From Bradyrhizobium sp. 199 (lineage in GTDB: Bacteria > Pseudomonadota > Alphaproteobacteria > Rhizobiales > Xanthobacteraceae), in the NCBI RefSeq assembly GCF_023073355.1, contig NZ_JADPJI010000005.1:1-64000 (forward strand): a stretch of DNA of 64,000 nucleotides. The letters run 5' to 3'. Position numbers and translations under genes: made by a program. Position 1 is the stretch's first letter. Every line of letters begins with the position of its first letter. Of this stretch, positions 1-9,228 are shown piece after piece. Under the pieces are notes generated by a model. The model saw only the letters and a list, made by a program, of their open reading frames with translations, was not told where the DNA came from and ran no database searches.

Positions 1-49
1 AAGGAAAGTTCGGCTCCCGGGAGAGCACGGCATAAGCCGTCCGACCATC

Positions 50-164
50 GCGCAGGGAAGGCCGAGTGATCGGCGACACCTGTATGCTGCTGTGCGGTTC
101 TTCCTGCGTGCGCATTTCGCGCAGCGGACCGCGGGTGCGAACTGGCACTCGGCCTTCCCTGCGC
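50..164. repeat. Long inverted repeat at the left edge
   Basis: A perfect 19-bp arm (gcgcagggaaggccgagtg at 50-68) is repeated in inverted orientation at 146-164, enclosing 77 bp. No coding signal is convincing here, and the open frames through it are antisense to, or upstream of, the hydrolase gene. It resembles the dispersed palindromic intergenic elements common in Bradyrhizobium genomes, but this window holds only one copy. Confidence 0.7.
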
Positions 165-303
165 CCTCTTGGATTTGAGGGTGGAGTGACCAAGCAAAGC
201 TCGGGCGAAATCAGCCGCGAGAGCGCGAAGCCATGTCTGCAGCCGCACACTCACCGTCATCGCCCGGCTTGTCGCCTTCTGAAGCTTCGGCGCATTCCGA
301 GGA

Positions 304-339
304 GCCCGCGACAAAATTGCGAAGCAATTTTGCGCGGGC
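304..339. terminator. Very strong hairpin downstream of the M20 hydrolase gene
   Basis: The arms are gcccgcg + caaaattgc (304-310, 312-320) and gcaattttg + cgcgggc (324-339), with a GAA loop and one bulged A. It lies about 65 bp beyond the hydrolase stop codon on the minus strand. There is no T run, so it may act as an RNA end or a repeat element rather than a classical intrinsic terminator. Nothing else gene-like is visible between 165 and 404. Confidence 0.55.
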
Positions 340-404
340 GACGAAGAGGAGAATACGCCCGCCACTTCGCTCTCGTGTCTGGACGCAGCCCTCCCTGGCA
401 TGCT

Positions 405-1637
405 CTATCCCGCGAGGATCCGCCGGCAAGCGTCGACGAAGACCTCTGCACCGGTGACGATATCGGCGTCGGCGGTGTTTTCGGTCCAGTGATGACTGAT
501 GCCGCCGATCGACGGTACGAACAGCATGCCGGCGGGCATGACCGTTGCCAGCATCTGCGCATCGTGACCTGCGCCACTGGGCATGCGAACGGATCGGCCG
601 CCGGCGAGCGCCTTGCTTACGGCTTCGATCGCATCCTGGAAGCCGGTATTCATCATGGCGGGCGCACCGGTGCGCAACTTCGTCACGATGACGGTGCAGG
701 GGCCCTTCGCACTGGCCTCGTCCGCCATGGTCCGCAGCAATTGCTCCAGCCGGGCAATGACGGCAGGATCGTCGTCGCGGATCTGGAACAGCATTTCCGC
801 GCCGCCCGGAATGATGCTCGGTGCGCCAGGATTGAGCGTGATGCGCCCGGTGGTCCAGACCGTGCGCGGGCCGCAGGCATCAGGCAAACTCTGGTCGAGC
901 GCGACGCAGAATTTTGCCAGCGCCAGCCCTGCATCCTTGCGCACGGCCATGCGCGTGGTGCCGGCATGGTTCTGCTCGCCGACGAAATTGATCTGGTATT
1001 GCCAGATGCCGACGATGGAGGTGACGACACCGACCGCGAGCTTCCCGCTTTCGAGCGTGTCGCCCTGTTCGATATGCGCCTCGAGATATCCGACGTACCG
1101 GCCCGGCTCGACCTTGGCGCGCGGGCGGCCGGCGAGCCCCATGTCGGCGAGCGCGTCACGCATCGTGCGCCCGCTGGTGCGGTCGCGCGCGGCATCGATG
1201 TCGGCTTCGGTCACCTGCCCGACATAGGAGCGCGAGCCGAGGAAATGGCCAAAATGTCCCTCCTCGTCGCACCAGGAGGCGACTTCGACGGCGCCCTTGA
1301 GCGAAGGATCGGCATTGAGCACGCGGGCAGCTTCGAGCGCGTAGACGACGCCGAGCGGGCCATCCAGCCAGCCGGCATAGTTCTGGCTTTCCAGGTGCGA
1401 GCCGGCCAGCAGCTTCGGTCCGGGCTTGGCGCTGGTTCCGAACACGTTGCCGATGCCGTCGATCGAAGCGGAGAGACCGGCATCGGGCAGCTTGCGCAGC
1501 AGCCAATCGAGCGAAAGCTTGTGCGGCTCGGAGAAGGTCGGCTTATGCACGCCGGTCTTGTAGGCGCCGATGGCACGGAGCGCATTGAGATCGGCGAGAA
1601 CGCGTTTCCCGTCGGCTGAAGGGAGATGGTCAGGCAT
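405..1637 (-). CDS. M20-family Zn-dependent hydrolase (N-carbamoyl-L-amino-acid hydrolase / allantoate amidohydrolase type)
   Basis: Predicted cytoplasmic amidohydrolase of 410 aa that hydrolyses N-carbamoyl groups from amino acids or ureides. Metal-site elements of the hydantoinase/carbamoylase family are visible: GSHLES (His81), the following WLDGPLG (Asp92), DEEG (Glu124-126), EAHIEQG (His188) and a C-terminal SGAGHDA. The DEEG and LES variants differ slightly from the usual EEEG and LDT. The ATG chosen overlaps the stop of the preceding ABC ATPase gene by 8 nt; a TTG three codons upstream is less likely. It is the last gene of an SBP-permease-ATPase-hydrolase run, so the transporter probably imports its substrate. 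The exact substrate cannot be read from sequence; carbamoyl-glutamate or another ureido acid would fit the hut setting. Confidence 0.85.
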   Translation of the reverse strand: MPDHLPSADGKRVLADLNALRAIGAYKTGVHKPTFSEPHKLSLDWLLRKLPDAGLSASIDGIGNVFGTSAKPGPKLLAGSHLESQNYAGWLDGPLGVVYALEAARVLNADPSLKGAVEVASWCDEEGHFGHFLGSRSYVGQVTEADIDAARDRTSGRTMRDALADMGLAGRPRAKVEPGRYVGYLEAHIEQGDTLESGKLAVGVVTSIVGIWQYQINFVGEQNHAGTTRMAVRKDAGLALAKFCVALDQSLPDACGPRTVWTTGRITLNPGAPSIIPGGAEMLFQIRDDDPAVIARLEQLLRTMADEASAKGPCTVIVTKLRTGAPAMMNTGFQDAIEAVSKALAGGRSVRMPSGAGHDAQMLATVMPAGMLFVPSIGGISHHWTENTADADIVTGAEVFVDACRRILAG

Positions 1638-2415
1638 GTTCGGCAACCTTCAACGCCTCGGTGCGGATTTCCTCGACCAGCCGTTCCTTGAGCTGGACGA
1701 ACTCCGGCGTCGTCTTGATCTTGTAGGAGCGCGGATGCGGCAGGTCCACGTTGATCTCGGCTTTGATCCTGCCGGGGCGCGCGCTCATGACGATGACGCG
1801 GCTGCCGAGGAAGATCGCCTCCTCGATGTCGTGGGTCACGAACAGCACAGTCTTCTGGTCGCGCTCCCAGATCTCGAGCAGCATCTCCTGCATCAGGGCG
1901 CGGGTCTGGTTGTCCAGTGCGCCGAACGGCTCATCTAGCAGCAGGATTTTGGGATCGTTGGCGAGCGCGCGGGCAATCGCCGTGCGCTGCTGCATGCCGC
2001 CGGAGAGTTGTTTTGGCCAGTGGTTCTCGAAGCCGGACAACCCGACCTGGCGGATGAACGCGTCGGCGATCTTGTTGCGCTCCGCCTCGGCCACACCGCG
2101 CTCGCGCAGGCCGAAGGCGATGTTCTCGCGCACGGTGAGCCAGGGAAACAGCGTATAGGACTGGAACACCATGCCGCGATCGGCGCCGGGGCCGGTCACC
2201 TCGCGCCCATCGAGCGTGACGCGGCCGCTGCTGGGACGATCGAGGCCGGCGACGATGCGGAGCAGCGTGGACTTGCCGCAGCCGGACGGGCCGAGGATGG
2301 TGACGAAGTCATTGTTGCCGATGACGAGGTCGGTCGGCTCGAGCGCCTTGGTCGGCGCGTTGCCCTGGCGAGCCGGGAAGGTGCGGGAGACCTGTTCGAT
2401 CTTGAGGATCGTCAC
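1630..2415 (-). CDS. ABC transporter ATP-binding protein (TauB/SsuB type)
   Basis: 261-aa ATPase that energises the adjacent importer. It shows Walker A GPSGCGKST, Q-loop FQSYTLFPW, signature LSGGMQQR, Walker B ILLLDEPFGALD and the switch His in THDIEEA, in normal order and spacing. The GTG start overlaps the permease stop by 4 nt (GTGA); the longer open frame upstream runs through the permease gene in another frame and was not used. It belongs to the nitrate/sulfonate/taurine/pyrimidine-precursor group of importers. The substrate is unknown, but the downstream carbamoylase-type hydrolase points to a ureido or hydantoin-like compound. Confidence 0.9.
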   Translation of the reverse strand: MTILKIEQVSRTFPARQGNAPTKALEPTDLVIGNNDFVTILGPSGCGKSTLLRIVAGLDRPSSGRVTLDGREVTGPGADRGMVFQSYTLFPWLTVRENIAFGLRERGVAEAERNKIADAFIRQVGLSGFENHWPKQLSGGMQQRTAIARALANDPKILLLDEPFGALDNQTRALMQEMLLEIWERDQKTVLFVTHDIEEAIFLGSRVIVMSARPGRIKAEINVDLPHPRSYKIKTTPEFVQLKERLVEEIRTEALKVAEHA

Positions 2416-3185
2416 GCGAGCCTCCACGGAAACAGCCAGGCGTTGAACGCCTTGAACATGAAGTCCGAGAGCAGGCCGATCAGCCCGATCACGATGATGC
2501 CGAAGATGATCTGCCCGGTGTTGAGCAGCGCCTGGCTGTCGGTGATCATGTGGCCGATGCCGGAGGACGAGCCGATCAGCTCGGCGACGATGACGTAGGT
2601 CCAGGCCCAGCCCAGCACCAGCCGCAGGATTTCCGCGATCTCGGGCGCCGAGGACGGCAGCAGCACGCGGCGGATGATGCCGCGGTCGCTGGCCCCAAGC
2701 GTATAGGCAGCCTCGACCAGATCGCGCCGCGTCGTGCCGACGGTGACGGCGATCATCAGGATGATCTGGAACACCGAGCCGATGAAGATGACGAGCAGTT
2801 TTTGCAATTCGCCGATGCCGGCCCACAAGATCAGGAGCGGGATGAAGGCGGAGGCAGGCAGATAGCGCGCAAAGGAGACGAACGGTTCGAGGAATGCTTC
2901 GACCGGCTTGTAGGCGCCCATCAGCACACCGAGCGGGACCGCGATGATGGCCGCGAGTGCAAAGCCTCCGACGACGCGCCAGATCGTCATGCCGATATCG
3001 TAGGCGAAGCCCTGCTTGGCCAGGAGGTCATAGCCCTCCTGCACCATGGTCAAAGGGTTGGCGAGGAAGGTCTTCGACACATGGCCGCCGAGCGTTGCCC
3101 AGGACCAGAGGGCAACGAACAACACGAAGAACGCAAGGCCGTAGGCCACGCGCTGCTTCGATGTCACAGGATCCAGGGGACGCAT
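2412..3185 (-). CDS. ABC transporter permease (TauC/SsuC type)
   Basis: 257-aa inner-membrane permease with about six hydrophobic segments. The cytoplasmic coupling region reads EAAYTLGASDRGIIRRV, the EAA-loop form typical of the BPD_transp_1 family. The ATG used is one codon inside a possible TTG. It lies between the binding-protein gene (71 bp upstream) and the ATPase gene (4-nt overlap), so the three should be co-transcribed. Length and topology match the taurine/aliphatic-sulfonate importer family; nothing looks truncated. Confidence 0.9.
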   Translation of the reverse strand: MRPLDPVTSKQRVAYGLAFFVLFVALWSWATLGGHVSKTFLANPLTMVQEGYDLLAKQGFAYDIGMTIWRVVGGFALAAIIAVPLGVLMGAYKPVEAFLEPFVSFARYLPASAFIPLLILWAGIGELQKLLVIFIGSVFQIILMIAVTVGTTRRDLVEAAYTLGASDRGIIRRVLLPSSAPEIAEILRLVLGWAWTYVIVAELIGSSSGIGHMITDSQALLNTGQIIFGIIVIGLIGLLSDFMFKAFNAWLFPWRLA

Positions 3186-3256
3186 CAAACTGTCTATCCG
3201 AATGGTCGATCATGAGCCGGCTCCGCTTTCGGGCGGAACCGGCGGCCTGCAGAAGT

Positions 3257-4201
3257 TTACTTGATGTAGCTCGCGTCGAAGAGGTCCTCGACCTTCGGCG
3301 CGGCCTTGATGATGCCGATTTCCAGCAGCAAATCGGCGGCCTCCTTGTTGAAGGTCAGGAAGTCGCCGGCGAAGAACTTCTGGTTTGCGGCCTTGTCCTG
3401 CCAGCGCAGATATTTTGCCGAGTTGCCGAACTGCTCGCCGCTCTGCTTCACGTCGGCGCCCATGATCTCGTAGGCCTTGGCCTGATCCTTGGCGATCATG
3501 TCAAGCGCCTCGAAATAGCTGCCGGCGAGCGCCTTGGCGGCTTTGGGATTCTCGGCGAGGAATTTCGGCGTGCAGCCGAAGGTGTCCATGACCATCGGAT
3601 AATCGAGCGTGGTCGCGATGATCTTGCCCTTGTCGGGCGCGGCGCGCACGGTCGACAGATACGGCTCGTAGGTCATCGCCGCATCGTTCTGGCCGGAGAC
3701 GAAAGCCTGCGCGGCCGCAGCCGGCTCCAGGTTGACGACGGTGACGTCCTTCACCGACAGGCCGTTTTTCTTGAGCATCCAGGCCAGCGCGAAATACGGC
3801 GAGGTGCCCGGCGCGGAGGCGGCGACGGTCTTGCCCTTCAGGTCCTTGATCGCTGCGAGGTCGTTGCGCACGGCCATGCCGTCGGCGCCATAGCTCTTGT
3901 CGAGCTGGAAGATCTGCTTGGTCGCAACGCCGTTGGCGTTCCAGGAAATCCAGGTCTCGACGGTCGTCGCCGCGCACTGGACGTCACCGGAGGCGATCGC
4001 GAGATGGCGGTCCTTCTGCGGAATCTTCTTGATGGTGACGTCGAGGCCGTTCTTCTTGAAGATACCAGCCTCCTTCGCCAGCGTCAGCGGCGCGAAGCCG
4101 GTCCATCCGGAGATGCCGACGCCGACCTTGACGTCGTCCGCGAGCACGGGAGTGGAGGCCGCGAGGGCAATGATTGTCGCAAATATCGTCGAACTACGCA
4201 T
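3257..4201 (-). CDS. ABC transporter substrate-binding protein (NMT1/TauA-like)
   Basis: 314-aa periplasmic binding protein. A Sec signal peptide (MRSSTIFATIIALAAS..., cleavage near ALA/DD at about residue 21) precedes a two-lobed domain with the SGWTGFAPLTLAKEAGIF opening typical of NMT1/THI5-like and sulfonate-binding proteins. The start is set by the signal peptide and an AGAGGA ribosome-binding site about 8 nt upstream; longer in-frame extensions lack both. It is first of the importer-hydrolase set and follows hutC by 81 bp on the same strand, so HutC-linked expression is plausible. The ligand is unknown. Confidence 0.88.
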   Translation of the reverse strand: MRSSTIFATIIALAASTPVLADDVKVGVGISGWTGFAPLTLAKEAGIFKKNGLDVTIKKIPQKDRHLAIASGDVQCAATTVETWISWNANGVATKQIFQLDKSYGADGMAVRNDLAAIKDLKGKTVAASAPGTSPYFALAWMLKKNGLSVKDVTVVNLEPAAAAQAFVSGQNDAAMTYEPYLSTVRAAPDKGKIIATTLDYPMVMDTFGCTPKFLAENPKAAKALAGSYFEALDMIAKDQAKAYEIMGADVKQSGEQFGNSAKYLRWQDKAANQKFFAGDFLTFNKEAADLLLEIGIIKAAPKVEDLFDASYIK

Positions 4202-4282
4202 GATTGTCGTCCTCTGCCGATCGATGGATTGACGTCCTGTTGATCTCTTCATGGAGCGTTGCACGATTTGTGCCGACATATC

Positions 4283-5011
4283 TCAGCCTCCCTTGAATCG
4301 CGCGACAAGGCGGTGAGAGTCACCGGGATAGAGCAGGCGCACGGCGGTGATCGTGCGCGCGCTGCGCCAGGTGTAACGGTCGATCACGAGACAGGGCGCG
4401 CCGACGGCGATCGCGAGCGCGTCCGCCGTATGGTCGTCCGCAACGATGGCGCTGATCGTGTGTTCGGCCTCGGTCCATGGGACGTGGTGAAGCAGCCACG
4501 ATCCGGGCGGCTCGCGCGAGAAATCCGCGGTCGCGGCATCCGGCACGGACGACAGGTCAATCAGCCTGTCCTCGACCGCGAACGGCACGTTGTCGGCGCT
4601 GTGCCGGCAGGTGATCGCGACCACCTTGCCGGCCTTCTTCACGCCGAGACGGTCACGGTCGGCCGCGGTCGCGGCGCGCAGCTTGCGATGGATCAGCTCA
4701 TAGCCATATGCGCGGCCGAGCGCGGTGATCTCGGCGCGCATGTCCGCGATCTTGAGCACCGCGGATTGATGTTGCGGCCGGCGGACAAAAGAGCCCGCGC
4801 GCCGCCGCCGCTCGATCAGATCGGCCTGCGCGAGCTCCGACAGCGCCTTGTTCACCGTCATGCGCGAGCAGCCGTAACGGGCCACCAACTCGTGCTCGAA
4901 GGGAATGCGATGCCCCGGCGGCCATTCGCCGGTCAGGATGCGTGTCTCGATGTCGGCGCGGATGCGCTTGTACAGCGTCGGCTTGTCGGCGGCATCGGTG
5001 GCAAGGCTCAT
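4283..5011 (-). CDS. hutC: HutC, GntR-family repressor of histidine utilisation
   Basis: 242-aa transcription factor. It has an N-terminal GntR winged helix-turn-helix (about residues 12-78, with PFEHELVARYGCSRMTVNKAL) followed by a UTRA effector domain, as in HutC proteins whose effector is urocanate. Its ATG overlaps the hutF stop by 4 nt (ATGA), so hutF and hutC are translationally coupled. The likely operator is the perfect palindrome between hutF and hutI, which lets HutC control its own operon and hutIHU together. Position and domain order make the assignment firm; DNA binding to that exact site is inferred. Confidence 0.92.
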   Translation of the reverse strand: MSLATDAADKPTLYKRIRADIETRILTGEWPPGHRIPFEHELVARYGCSRMTVNKALSELAQADLIERRRRAGSFVRRPQHQSAVLKIADMRAEITALGRAYGYELIHRKLRAATAADRDRLGVKKAGKVVAITCRHSADNVPFAVEDRLIDLSSVPDAATADFSREPPGSWLLHHVPWTEAEHTISAIVADDHTADALAIAVGAPCLVIDRYTWRSARTITAVRLLYPGDSHRLVARFKGG

Positions 5012-6366
5012 GCGACGAGCCTCCGCACTGTCGCATTGAAGCGTTCGCGTGCGGCTTGGCGCAATCTGTGCCGGCCGCCTTCGACGACCTTGTGGCCGCC
5101 GGCCCAGACGCAATCGACCGCGCCAGTGCCTGCGGCAAAGATCCAACCATCGATGGCAGCGTCGCCGGCGCGCCCTGCCAGCGAAGGATGCGCCGTGTCG
5201 AGCGTGACGATGTCGGCGCGCGCGCCCGGCGTAAGCCCCACCGCCTCCTGCGCCAGCGCTTGCGCGCCGCCCGCAAGAGCATGGTCGAACAGTGTGCGCC
5301 CCGTCGAACGGCCCGCGCCGCTGGAGAGCACGTTGCGCGCGCGATGCTTGAGCCGTTGGCCGTATTCGAGCTGGCGCAATTCGTCGGCGACGCCGACCAG
5401 CACGTTGGAATCTGTGCCGATACCGAATGCGCCGCCGGCATCGAGGAATTCGCGCGCAGGAAAGATCCCGTCGCCAAGGCTCGCCTCGGTGATGGGGCAG
5501 AGCCCGGCAACCGCGCCGGTCCGGGCGAGGGCGGCGACTTCCTCGTCCGTCGTGTGAGTCGCGTGAATGAGGCACCAGCGCTGATCGACGGGCGCGTGCT
5601 CCAGCAACCATTGCACTGGCCGGCGGTCCGACCAAGCCAGGCAATCCTCGACCTCCTTCACCTGCTCGGCGGCATGGATATGCACCGGCCCGCCGTCCGC
5701 CAGAGGAATGATCGCCGCGAGTTCGTCAGGCGTCACCGCACGCAGGCTGTGCGGCGCGATGCCGATATTGGCGTCCGGCAAAGCGCTGATCGCCTTGCGC
5801 GATGCTGACATCAATGCCGCGAACTGATCGGCCGAGCAAATGAAGCGGCGCTGGCCGGCATGCGGCGCCGCGCCGCCGAACGAGCCGTGCGCATAAAAAC
5901 TCGGCAGTAACGTCAGAGCAATGCCGGAGACCTCGGCAGCCTGCGCAATCCGCGTGGCCATCTCGGCAATATCGGCATAGAGAGCGCCGTCGCGGTCGTG
6001 GTGAAGATAGTGGAATTCGCCGACGCGGGTAAAACCCTGCTCCAGCATCTCGACATAGAGCAGCGTCGCAACAGAGACGACGTCGTCCGGCGTCATGGCG
6101 AGAGCGAAGCGATACATCGTCTCGCGCCAGGTCCAGAACGTGTCGGTGCTGTCGCCACGCAGCTCGGCAAGACCCGCCATGCCGCGCTGGAAGGCGTGGC
6201 TGTGCAGGCTCGCCAGTCCCGGAAGCGCAATCGCGTGGCGCTCGGTGCCGGCATCCGGTGCCACGCCCGGCGTCACCTCCGCGATCGCGCCGGCGGTGAT
6301 CACCACCTGCACGTCATTAGCCCAGCCCGAGGGCAGGAGCGCGGAGGCGAAATGCAGTCGTGTCAT
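5008..6366 (-). CDS. hutF: Formimidoylglutamate deiminase HutF
   Basis: 452-aa amidohydrolase-superfamily enzyme that converts N-formimidoyl-L-glutamate to N-formyl-L-glutamate plus ammonia, the branch of the histidine pathway that needs HutG afterwards. Metal-binding motifs are visible: GLASLHSHAFQRG near residue 55, VHIHAAEQ, IHATHT and GTDSNV. The motif SLHSHAFQRGMAG and the WTWRETMY segment are typical of HutF. It is divergent from hutI, with the predicted HutC operator 35 bp upstream of its ATG, and co-directional with hutC. No hutG is present in this window, so the final step must be encoded elsewhere. Confidence 0.93.
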   Translation of the reverse strand: MTRLHFASALLPSGWANDVQVVITAGAIAEVTPGVAPDAGTERHAIALPGLASLHSHAFQRGMAGLAELRGDSTDTFWTWRETMYRFALAMTPDDVVSVATLLYVEMLEQGFTRVGEFHYLHHDRDGALYADIAEMATRIAQAAEVSGIALTLLPSFYAHGSFGGAAPHAGQRRFICSADQFAALMSASRKAISALPDANIGIAPHSLRAVTPDELAAIIPLADGGPVHIHAAEQVKEVEDCLAWSDRRPVQWLLEHAPVDQRWCLIHATHTTDEEVAALARTGAVAGLCPITEASLGDGIFPAREFLDAGGAFGIGTDSNVLVGVADELRQLEYGQRLKHRARNVLSSGAGRSTGRTLFDHALAGGAQALAQEAVGLTPGARADIVTLDTAHPSLAGRAGDAAIDGWIFAAGTGAVDCVWAGGHKVVEGGRHRLRQAARERFNATVRRLVA

Positions 6367-6400
6367 GTTTCCATGCCGGCTGGACAGAACCGCCTTACGG

Positions 6401-6420
6401 TTATATGTCTAGACATATAA
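6401..6420. promoter_or_regulatory. Predicted HutC operator, 20-bp perfect palindrome
   Basis: ttatatgtctagacatataa is its own reverse complement over all 20 bases. It sits in the 82-bp gap between the divergent hutF and hutI start codons, 35 bp from hutF and 29 bp from hutI. GntR/HutC proteins bind short palindromes of this A/T-edged kind. Placement between both hut operons supports repression of both from one site. Binding is inferred. Confidence 0.8.
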
Positions 6421-6448
6421 GTCAAGCATCCCACGAAGGGACCATTGC

Positions 6449-7663
6449 ATGGCAGAGCGCTTCGACCGGATCTGGCACAACGCCCGGCTCGCCACGATGC
6501 GGGCCGGGCGTCCCGATCTCGGCGAGATCGAGCGTGGCCTGATCGCAGCGCGCGGCGGCCGCATCGTCTATTCGGGGACGCAGACCGATTTTGCGGTGGA
6601 TGCCGATGCGGTCGAAAGGATCGACTGCGAGGGACGCTGGATCACGCCGGGCCTCGTCGACTGCCACACCCATCTCGTCTATGGCGGCAACCGCGCCCAT
6701 GAGTTCGAGCTGCGCCTGAAGGGTGCGAGCTATGAAGAGATCGCGCGCGCCGGCGGCGGCATCGTCTCGACGGTAGCTGCGACGCGCAAGGCGAGCGAAG
6801 CCGAGCTCGTCGCAAGCGCGCTGCCGCGGCTCGATGCGTTGATAGGCGAGGGCGCAACCACCGTTGAGATCAAATCCGGCTATGGCCTCGACGCCGAGAC
6901 GGAGATGCGGCAGCTCGCGGCCGCGCGCAGCCTTGGCCGCCAGCGGCCGGTTGCGATCCGCACCTCTTTCCTCGGCGCACATGCGTTGCCGGTGGAAGCC
7001 GGCGGCAACAAGGATCGCTACATCGATCTCGTTTGCAACGAGATGCTGCGGGCTGTTGCAAAGGCCGGCCTTGCCGACGCCGTCGATGCTTTCATGGAGG
7101 GCATCGCGTTCTCGGCCGAGCAGACGGCGCGGGTGTTCGCCACGGCGAGGGAGTTGGGGCTGCCGGTCAAGCTCCATGCCGACCAGCTGTCGAATCTCGG
7201 CGGTGCCGCGCTCGCTGCAAGATTCTCCGCGCTGTCGGCCGATCATCTGGAGCATACCGACGAAGCCGGCGCTGCCGCGATGGCGAAGGCCGGCACCGTG
7301 GCCGTGCTGTTGCCCGGCGCGTTCTACTTCATCCGTGAGACGCAGAAGCCGCCGGTCGAGGCGTTCCGCAAACACGGCGTCCACATGGCGCTCGCGACCG
7401 ACTGCAATCCCGGCAGCTCGCCGCTGACCTCGCTGCTGCTCGCGATGAACATGGGGGCGACGCTGTTCCGGATGAATGTGGCCGAGTGCCTTGCGGGCGT
7501 CACCCGAGAAGGCGCGCGGGCGCTGGGCGTGCTCGATGAAACCGGCACGCTGGAGACCGGCAAATGGTGCGATCTCGCGATCTGGGACATCGAGCGGCCC
7601 GCTGAGCTCGTCTACCGCATCGGTTTCAATCCGCTGCACCGGCGGGTGTGGAGGGGGCAGTGA
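6449..7663 (+). CDS. hutI: Imidazolonepropionase HutI
   Basis: 404-aa amidohydrolase that opens the ring of 4-imidazolone-5-propionate to give N-formimidoyl-L-glutamate, third step of histidine degradation. The metal-binding pair is in [12 protein letters not shown] (His73, His75); [16 protein letters not shown] and [10 protein letters not shown] are the further conserved motifs of the family. The start follows a GAAGGGA-type ribosome-binding site. It leads the rightward hut operon and its stop overlaps the hutH GTG by 4 nt. Full family length. Confidence 0.95.
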   Translation: MAERFDRIWHNARLATMRAGRPDLGEIERGLIAARGGRIVYSGTQTDFAVDADAVERIDCEGRWITPGLVDCHTHLVYGGNRAHEFELRLKGASYEEIARAGGGIVSTVAATRKASEAELVASALPRLDALIGEGATTVEIKSGYGLDAETEMRQLAAARSLGRQRPVAIRTSFLGAHALPVEAGGNKDRYIDLVCNEMLRAVAKAGLADAVDAFMEGIAFSAEQTARVFATARELGLPVKLHADQLSNLGGAALAARFSALSADHLEHTDEAGAAAMAKAGTVAVLLPGAFYFIRETQKPPVEAFRKHGVHMALATDCNPGSSPLTSLLLAMNMGATLFRMNVAECLAGVTREGARALGVLDETGTLETGKWCDLAIWDIERPAELVYRIGFNPLHRRVWRGQ

Positions 7664-9219
7664 CGGAGGAGGGCGCAGCGATCGTCGTTAAGCCGGGAAC
7701 GGTCAGCCTCGACGATCTCGCGCGCGTGCTCGCAGGACAAGCCGTTGTGCTCGATCCATCGTTCTGGCCGCGTGTCGAGGTGGCTGCCGAGATCGTCGCG
7801 AAGGCCGCGCGGGCCGACGCTCCCGTCTATGGGATCAATACCGGCTTCGGGAAGCTGGCGTCGAAGCGCATTCCGCCGGACCAGACTGCGCTGCTCCAGC
7901 GTAACCTCATCGTCTCGCACTGCTGCGGCGTCGGACCCGCCACGCCCGAGCCGATCGTTCGTCTGATGATCGCTTTGAAGATCGTTTCCCTTGGGCGCGG
8001 CGCTTCCGGCGTGCGCCGCGAGGTGATTGAGCATTTGCAGGGCATGCTGGCGCGGGGCGTCTACCCGCTGGTGCCGCAACAGGGCTCGGTCGGCGCCTCC
8101 GGCGATCTCGCGCCGCTGGCGCACATGACTGCGGTCATGATCGGCGAAGGACAGGCGATCGTCGATGGCAAGATCGTGTCCGGCAACGAGGCGCTCGCCG
8201 TTGCCGGCCTCTCGCCGCTGACGCTCGGACCTAAGGAAGGCCTCGCGCTGATCAACGGGACACAGTTCTCGACGGCCTATGCGGTCTCCGGCGTGCTGCG
8301 CGCATTCGGCCTGGCGCGCGCCGCGCTCGTCACCGGCGCATTGTCGGTCGATGCGGCGATGGCCTCGACGGCACCGTTCCGCCCCGAGATCCAGGCGCTG
8401 CGCGGCCATGCCGGGCAGATCGCGGCGGCAGCGACCTTGATGGCGCTGCTCGACGGCAGCGACATCCGCTTGTCGCATCTCGAAGGCGATGAGCGCGTGC
8501 AGGATCCTTATTGCCTGCGTTGCCAGCCGCAGGTCGCGGGCGCGGCGCTCGACCTGATCACGCAGGCCGCGCGCACGTTGATCGTCGAGGCCAACGCCGT
8601 CACCGACAATCCGCTGGTGCTGGTCGAGAGCGGCGAGATCGTTTCCGGCGGCAATTTCCACGCCGAGCCGGTGGCGTTTGCCGCCGACGCGATCGCACTC
8701 GCGCTATCGGAGATCGGCGCGATCAGCGAGCGGCGCATCGCCACGTTGGTCGATCCCGCGCTCAATTTCGGCCTGCCGCCGTTCCTCACGCCTGATCCCG
8801 GCATCAATTCGGGGTTCATGATCGCCGAGGTGACGGCGGCCGCGCTCTATGCCGAGAACAAGCAGCGCGCTTCTGCCTGCTCGATCGACTCGACGCCGAC
8901 CAGCGCCAACCAGGAAGACCACGTCTCGATGGCGGCGCACGCCGCGCGCCGCCTGTCCGACATGGTCGACAATCTTGCCGCCATCCTCGGCATCGAGCTT
9001 CTGGTCGCAGCGCAAGGCATTACGCTGCGCGCGCCGCATGCGACCAGTGCGCCGCTCGCCGCCGTCGTCGCGGCGTTGCGCCAGCGGGTGCCCGCCCTCG
9101 GCGCCGACCGCTACATGGCCGGCGATCTCGCCAAGGCGGCTGCGCTGATCGAAGCCGACGCGTTGCCGGCCATCGCGATCACCGCGCTTCCATCCGATCC
9201 GTTTCCGAGACTTGATTGA
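7660..9219 (+). CDS. hutH: Histidine ammonia-lyase HutH
   Basis: 519-aa lyase that removes ammonia from L-histidine to give urocanate. The MIO cofactor triad is visible in [14 protein letters not shown] (Ala146-Ser147-Gly148); YGINTGFG near residue 57 and NGTQFSTA are also family signatures. The GTG start chosen overlaps the hutI stop (GTGA) and has GGAGG about 5 nt upstream; an in-frame GTG four codons earlier is less well placed. It is the second gene of hutI-hutH-hutU, presumably repressed by HutC. Confidence 0.95.
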   Translation: MTEEGAAIVVKPGTVSLDDLARVLAGQAVVLDPSFWPRVEVAAEIVAKAARADAPVYGINTGFGKLASKRIPPDQTALLQRNLIVSHCCGVGPATPEPIVRLMIALKIVSLGRGASGVRREVIEHLQGMLARGVYPLVPQQGSVGASGDLAPLAHMTAVMIGEGQAIVDGKIVSGNEALAVAGLSPLTLGPKEGLALINGTQFSTAYAVSGVLRAFGLARAALVTGALSVDAAMASTAPFRPEIQALRGHAGQIAAAATLMALLDGSDIRLSHLEGDERVQDPYCLRCQPQVAGAALDLITQAARTLIVEANAVTDNPLVLVESGEIVSGGNFHAEPVAFAADAIALALSEIGAISERRIATLVDPALNFGLPPFLTPDPGINSGFMIAEVTAAALYAENKQRASACSIDSTPTSANQEDHVSMAAHAARRLSDMVDNLAAILGIELLVAAQGITLRAPHATSAPLAAVVAALRQRVPALGADRYMAGDLAKAAALIEADALPAIAITALPSDPFPRLD

Positions 9220-9228
9220 GAGGTCCGC

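Noticed and set aside
66..1619. 517-codon plus-strand open frame
   Set aside because: Antisense to the M20 hydrolase gene, which has clear family motifs on the minus strand; Arg/Gly/Ala-rich translation without any domain. The same reasoning removes the long antisense frames over hutI, hutH, hutU, the thiolase and the propeller genes.
1630..2826. 398-codon minus-strand frame ending in the ABC ATPase
   Set aside because: Only the last 261 codons are the ATPase; the first part lies over the permease gene in a different frame. The GTG with the 4-nt overlap was used instead.
4283..5644. 453-codon minus-strand frame ending in hutC
   Set aside because: The first half is an out-of-frame reading of hutF. 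The ATG that overlaps the hutF stop gives a normal-length HutC.
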